A DNA stretch of 64,000 nucleotides from Aspidiotus rigidus (Eukaryota > Arthropoda > Insecta > Hemiptera > Diaspididae). The stretch covers positions 8,246,001 to 8,310,000 of the forward strand of contig JAVHKY010000024.1 of assembly GCA_035079385.1 (NCBI GenBank), in the 5' to 3' direction. Of the stretch, positions 57,697-64,000 are shown in pieces. Within the stretch, counting starts at the first letter, position 1. Every line of letters starts with the position of its first letter. The position numbers and the translations under genes are program-made. Below the pieces are notes generated by a model. It was not told where the DNA came from. It did no database searches and worked only from the letters and a program-made list of their open reading frames with translations.

Positions 57697-60600
57697 CGTG
57701 AACGACGAGGGAAACCAATAAAAATGCGAAGAATCACTGAACTAGCGGGTTTTCTAATTCGACTGAAACCGAGTGGTCATACGAAATTGAAATACTACCG
57801 ATTCATCGTTACGAAGCAAATTATGTACGATTAATAATTAAGGATCTCGAATGCTTTCGAACATGATATTAGTCAATAGTCATACGCATTCCTTTTAGAC
57901 CCTAGGTACCTACGTTACATTCGTATGTTTCGTATTCCTCTCTGATGAGGTTGTAATTTTATCGATGTTCAATTTTTATCAGATTTTATGAAGCCCGACT
58001 TACTGATAACGTTTTGTTCGGCTGACTTTAGACTGTTGAAGGAGCGCTAGTTCCGCGAATTTATTTCACCTGATCTTACCGAAAGCAGGTGGCACAAGTT
58101 AAATGCCAAACCTGCATTTCACAACCTGCAGTTTGCTCTCAATTTTATAGAAAAAAATTCGGATCCCATTAATAGAGTAGACATCTAGACATATTATCGT
58201 AAATTAAGAGCAGCGTCAAGTTGGAACAATACTGAATAATTGAATCACAAGAATCTGAAGATTGACTCATAAGTACCTACGTAGGTACCTAATTAGATTT
58301 ACTGAAAGTTGATCTAATGACGTTGAATTCCTGACAGCATCGGTATTATTAAATTTAAATTCCTTTTTCTTGGTATTGTACTACATATAATATGTAAGTA
58401 CCTACCGTATGCACAGACCACGGACGAAATAATTATTGTCTAACCATCAAAAGTACTGCTGTGAGCACGAATACCGGTACCATACCCACTTACGCATCTT
58501 ACTTTCAATAGACCAATTATGTATATAACAATTACGAATTTAAGCCATTTTTACAGGTCTCCGCATTTGAAAAGATTTAAAAATATCGTCGCATCTAAGA
58601 AACCATGAATCACAGACTTCAGGAAAAACTTCTATTTTTGTACTGTATTAATTTATTTCATTCCGCCTTGTATGATTATAACGCGATCACTTCCGTATGT
58701 ACGTGTACATCAGGATTTAACATGATCAATCTTTTCTCTTTTATCGATTCCGATTACACCTATCTACCGTTCATTTTCTGAACGTGTAGATATATACCTA
58801 ATATGGAAGGGTGAATAACGATCGGTGTGTGAATGAGTTGCAAACTTGCAATGGGGTGATTTTCAAACGGTATACTTGAGAAATCGGTTTGAGATTTAGG
58901 AACGAGACCGCCAACGATCTGGCAGCCAATCAAAAGAAATTATTTCTTATACATCATAATCCTGCACATATTGCTTTCGAACCTTCATTCCAAGTTCATC
59001 GGTTATAACCGTCTCACTTCGGAAAGTTCTCTGCGAGTGTTGCAGCCACTCAGTCACTTAAGGTGAATATATAAATGCTTGCAGTGGAATTCAAATGCCT
59101 AAATTCTTATCTCAGCTGTTCTTCAACTTCATTTTCATACAGAGGTCAACTTAGAGCTTCAAAAATTAAATAAGCGAGACAAACCGCGCGGATGTCTGTG
59201 AAATAACCAGAAGAAAAGAAGTCTAATTTTATAATTTTGGGCTGTGTCGCCTGCTTCACCATTGAATTAGCCAAGATTCAATTAGGTGTCGGTGTATGCG
59301 TATAGGCTAATTAGCCTAGTTTCCTTAGTTCGCAACTAATTACTAGGAATATTTTTTTAATTGTTGGAATCAAAATATTGTTGATCAAAGAATATCTGCA
59401 GGTAAGTACCTACCTATAGGTACCTATATTAGGTACTTTTCAGCAATTAAATCTATTTTTGAAATAGATTTCAATTTTTCCAACAATCAATTAATAAGTA
59501 TTTTCCTTGATGATTAACGTTTTTATCCAGGTCTATAAGAGATATTTTTCGATGATATGCATCAACATTGTAAAAATTGAATTTACATTATAGCTAGTCC
59601 ATCATCTGGAAAATAAATTTGGGCAGGTTTTTGCTCTTTCAAATTTCACAGTCTCAACTCTTTGAGAACATTTCTTTGGGCCAATTCAAATACCTAAGCT
59701 CTATCATACCACTCAAATTTTTACATCATCTACTCTATGATTGCAAAACTGAAAAATCCTGCTGTAAGTCTCTAAAAATTTGTTTTCTGCCAAGATTACA
59801 GAACTCTCTTAACCATTGGTACAAGATATCATACTTTGCCCTTCGCCTATATACCAATTGGTATACTTATTCCTGCCATATGACTGGTATGTAGCCATCA
59901 AATTCTCAACAGTACAATTGATCACGCCGACTTTTTGAAATTCAACCAATCAAAGCCCTCAAAAAATGGCAATACTGCACTGTACCATTTGTTGCAGGAA
60001 AGACATTCGAATGGCAATTATGCCTTTTCTTGACAGAACTTCCTCCGGTGGGTCTATACTTACAATTACTTCAGTTCCAAACTCACTCTGTGGGCCATTG
60101 TAACCGACCCTAGCTATTCCATACTTCCAAAGATTCATATACAACTTTCCGACATTAGACCACGGCATCTTCACGTTACTATAATTTACAATACTATCTT
60201 CCCCCTTCTGACTCTTCTATAGCTCCCTCCCAGGCCTCGTCCTTGAAGAGGATCTTACAAACCCACCCCTCCCAAATCGATTGAATCCTTTTAAACCAAT
60301 TAACTACTAATCCACCTATTTTCGGCTAGGTACACACATAACCTCATATTGGGTTTGATCTCATCAGTATTCCAACATTTAAGAACCCAATCGTCCATCA
60401 TATCCGAAACATAATCTCTAGTAAACACCCAACCCATATCTAAGTAGTTCTGACGACTCCAAGTTTGGGTGAAGAATAGAATATGCATCTTCCATTTTAA
60501 CAATGTCCGTCCATGCTTTCTCGAACTGGTACATCTCTTCCTTTCTTCTGAATAGTCGAACAGAATGTAAGAAAAAATATATTAATTCTCAGTTTCTGAA

Positions 60601-61608
60601 AGACTAATTATACCCGAGATATTTCTAAACGAATTTTTTTTTTCTTAATTCATTATTGAACAGTTTTTTAGAATTTCAATCATTTGGTTAAACGGAGCTC
60701 GAAAGAGTGGATAATTTATGGAACAAAATATTACATTATATTTTTTTAGCAGAATTATAAAAGAAAAAAAAAAAAAAAAAAAAAGCAAATTTTGGTTTAG
60801 GTACTTATATTCTATATTAATTAAAAACAGAGAAAATTTTGCCCACCTATCATTTTTTTTTTTCTCAGTACCGGTAGGTACCTCGGATTTACTCATTTTG
60901 TAAGCGTCAAATCTCGTTATTTTGTTAAGATCATAATTTGAGAAGACGAACAGATAAAATTGGAGCGGTTAAGCCGAGTATAAGATTGATAACCGAAAGT
61001 TTTCCAAAAAGGAGAAGGATGGCTCTATCACTACGATAATTTGGAGAGAAAAAAAAAAGAAAAATATGCTACATCTCACACCATTCTGAAGCAGAAGTCA
61101 AACTAGTTTTACTTATGCTTGAGAATGTTACCTTAATATGACAATACGAAACTTGGCATCAGTTTTTTAATTTTTCTTCCAATTATTAAAGTAAAAGAGC
61201 CGCATTTTATCATTCTTTAATTCTAATTAAAATCTTATCTTATAAGCGTCTGAAAGTTTTTTGGTTGCAATTCGTGAACAACGTTTGAAAAACATAAATT
61301 GAAGTGATCAATACGAACAGTGCTGGTGATCTAAAATAAATTTGATAATTAAAGAATTTCGTGCAATGTTTCTTTACCGAAATAAATGTTTCGATAAATA
61401 AAAAAACATGAATACCCATTATTTATAATTATTTCTCAGAAACTCATAAATCACAGAAATTTTTCAATCACTTTGTTAAGGTTTTCGGAGCTATCATTTT
61501 CAGCTTCGTAATAACTTCACACCTAAATACGTGTAAAAGTAAACAACGAAAAGAATTAGAATAAAATAAACAACTCGATTTTTCTTTGTTGTTATATTTT
61601 TTTTCTTT

Positions 61609-61648
<40 letters not shown>

Positions 61649-63080
61649 TAAAATACTCAAAGCTGTTATGAAGGAATTTCGATCAATCATGCAGCTATTT
61701 TTCCGAAATATAAAATTTCGAAAAACAATGTACATAGGCAAAGTTAATTTTAGCATGCTTTTTAATTCCTATTCATTAATCTGGCTCAATATCATGATGA
61801 ACCTATAGGTGATATCATTTCGAACTAATAAACATTCACTCTCTTAATTTTGTCAATTGGAACTCAAAGCTTAAATTGCAGTGAAAAAATAAGAAAAAAT
61901 ACGAACTGTACAACCTCAAGTCATGAATAAAACAAGAAGAACTTGAGCTTTATTGGCGTTTTGGCGGGTCAATTTCTTTCAACACGTTCAGACTACCGCA
62001 GCTACCTTACTGAAGGAAAATTATAGTTTCCTTTTTGGAACTGACGTCATAAAATTACGTACGTTGTGGTTCAACTTGTTACTGACAAATTATTAGATAA
62101 CAAATCCATCATAGCGTCAAATGTTTTCACGTAAACGGTTCCTTTATCAAATATAATTGATGTGGTAAGCATGTTAAATTGCGTTCCATAGTAAAATGAA
62201 AATAATTTAACAAGTAGCAAGTTCATCTACGTTTCGAATAGAACAAAGAACACATAAATAACAAACATATAAGATCTAATCGAAAAGATAATTCTTTCCG
62301 GAGTTCGAGTAGGCCTATTATTGACTCGTGATAAGGAAGAAAAAAATAAAATAAATAACGAGAGACGATAGAAGGAGTGTTTGTTAGAGCGTTGAACCTA
62401 CAGCTAGGGTAAGACAGAGGAATGATCTGTCGGGCCTTTCTGATTGTTAGCCTAGATGTACAAGATTTTACAAGGGAATCTCGAATTAAAATACAAAACC
62501 AAAAACATACCTTTCGTTATTTCTGACTAATAATTCACAGGATTCCACACTGCAGTGCCTTCACTTTCCTCAAGTGAGATAATGAGAATGCAAATAATGT
62601 TACGACGAAAACTCTATTTCGACTTATCCCAGCTTCCCAACAATAGTGGAAACTACGTCGAATAAAATATTTGGCACCAGACCAATATTATCGTTGATCT
62701 ACCCTGTGAGATTCTCTCGAAAGAAAGATAGGACAGTGGATGCAACTTTCTTTCTCCAATTCTTTTTTCTCCCTTTTTTTATCCTCCCTGACTCTCATTA
62801 ATCAACTCAGAAAAATACAGGAGAAAAATTGATTTAAAAATTACTCGAATATTTATTCAAATGAATCATTAATTTTTAATGACTATGAAAATAAAATAGA
62901 TACCGAAATTTGAAAGACTCCGCAACATTCGGCTTCTATTTTCGAATATTACGTGTTTGTAAATTCAGTAAATAAGAGGAAAAATATGATAATTCCAGAC
63001 TTCGTAAACATATCACAGATTAAAGAAAATAAAAAAAATGACTTTAGCGGTAACCTCGAGTACGTAATAAAGTCTTATGA
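57697..63080. other. Intergenic region between ALDH6A1-like and PSME4 genes
   Basis: 5.4 kb separates two minus-strand genes, so the PSME4 promoter and 5' UTR should lie within it, near 57700 and upward. I see no conserved exon. Minus-strand frames at 59959-60174 and 60300-60503 have a protein-like look (WTDIVKMEDAYS, RDYVSDMMDDWVLKCW) with frame changes and may be a decayed element, unidentified. Long A/T runs are common. A (CTTT)n tract is at 61603-61649. Confidence 0.5.
61603..61649. repeat. (CTTT)n microsatellite
   Basis: About eleven CTTT units within a T-rich stretch. Confidence 0.9.
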
Positions 63081-64000
63081 TCATTGCATAGTGGGCATCG
63101 ATACGGCTTTGGATTGATCGACCATAGCGTCAGCCTCACTCCACTGTTGCGTAACAGTTTTCGTTTCGGTGTAGAAACTTATGGACTGGAAAAAGTAAGC
63201 GAAGTGCATTTTTTCGATATTTTCGTCTCATCATTTGAATAAATTTACGTAATACACGAAATGCAAAACATACCTGCTTCCCGTAGAAATGTAGATCACC
63301 TTGAAATGAACCACGTGACCCGGTGAACGAAAATACCGACAACGGTACCGGAATAGGAACGTTAATTCCAACCTAATTGAAAAACAGTGATTGTCCAATT
63401 CGTACATTATTATTCATAATATTTACGCGAAAACACGAATTAAGAAAACCGAATTTGATTTACCTGTCCGCAGTCAACTTCGTGAGTGAATTTCCGAGCA
63501 GTAGCGCCGTTAGTCGTGAATAAAGCCGTACCGTTTCCATAAGGATTGTCGTTTATAATTGAGATCGCTTCGTCTAGAGTCTTTACCGACAGACAAATGA
63601 GAACTGGGCCAAATATTTCCTCTTTGTAACAACGCATATGAGGCTACAAAACAAAAAAGAAATTATACGTTCATTATTTCTGAATAGATAACTAATAATT
63701 CGTCGTCTTCAAATCACTCTTTCCTCACTTGAACATCGGTGAGGATAGTAGGGCCGATGAAGTTGCCATTTTCGTAACCTGGAGCCACATTTATCTTACG
63801 TCCGTCTAGAATGATTCTAGCTCCTTCATCGATTCCTGACTGTACTAATTCTAATATTCTTTCCTTCGATCGCGGCGAAATTACTGGACCGACATCTGTT
63901 CCGGGCGAGGCTCCTACAAGGATATACAAGCATTAATTTCTCGAAAATATACGACTTAAATCTTACAACAGATTCATTGTTATTTACCAGGGCCAACTTT
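63081..64000 (-). CDS. ALDH6A1: Methylmalonate-semialdehyde dehydrogenase [acylating], mitochondrial, C-terminal part
   Basis: The gene continues beyond the right edge. Exons visible, 5' to 3': 64000-63988 (partial), 63913-63729, 63643-63464, 63372-63274, 63185-63081. They join in frame with GT-AG sites and encode the last ~195 residues. The enzyme oxidises methylmalonate and malonate semialdehydes to propionyl- and acetyl-CoA in the mitochondrial matrix, in valine and thymine/uracil catabolism. Recognised blocks: [93 protein letters not shown] and the C-terminal SMPTMQ. The catalytic Cys and the NAD-binding Rossmann part lie outside the window. Lengths of the last exons match the family's C-terminus without gaps. 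Confidence 0.93.

Overview
The window looks like nuclear DNA of an arthropod, most likely an insect and perhaps a sap-feeding hemipteran (a guess from overall character only). It is AT-rich, with spliceosomal introns (GT-AG, often 50-100 bp), many transposable elements and no bacterial features. Two conserved housekeeping genes anchor it, both on the minus strand. A complete 32-exon PSME4 (proteasome activator PA200) lies at 43043-57696. The last five visible exons of a mitochondrial methylmalonate-semialdehyde dehydrogenase (ALDH6A1 type) lie at 63081-64000.

The left two thirds (1-43000) is accessory sequence. A ~1.8 kb segment is present twice, as copy A (1436-2774 plus 10416-10790) and copy B (33199-34996). 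Each copy holds a small secreted-protein gene on the plus strand and, tail to tail, the last exon of another small gene on the minus strand. Copy B is open. Copy A has an 11-base frameshifting deletion and is split by a complete BEL/Pao-type LTR retrotransposon (2775-10415), so copy B shows the empty insertion site. Two more small secreted-protein genes are inferred: a very-short-exon gene starting at 18766 (+) and a two-exon cysteine-rich gene at 40732-41532 (-). In all of them the intron I can place after the first exon, or before the last exon, is phase 1. This group of small secreted proteins is the best candidate for something undescribed.

The remaining accessory sequence is a mosaic of mobile elements. 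It contains a MULE-like transposase relic with a SWIM zinc finger (13860-14503) and a TIR-bearing deletion derivative of a related element (17445-18176). There is a gag-only relic (14654-15509), a foldback element (20630-21612), a miniature LTR element of TRIM type (24180-24805) and several MITE-like hairpins. A LINE 3' end (29095-29903) and a nested palindrome (30691-32295) follow. An OTU/Rep Helitron-like relic (35640-40580) was hit by a nearly intact Penelope-like element (36647-39275). That insertion has a 12-bp target duplication, inverted GIY-YIG-containing arms and hammerhead-like motifs in both arms. A second, diverged Penelope-like fragment and a TA-flanked MITE sit inside a PSME4 intron.

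PSME4 exons were placed by translating the minus strand, choosing GT-AG sites that keep frame, and comparing with remembered family features. The exon lengths sum to 5376 nt, a multiple of three. No alignment or database search was run, so percent identities and family names below are judgments by eye.
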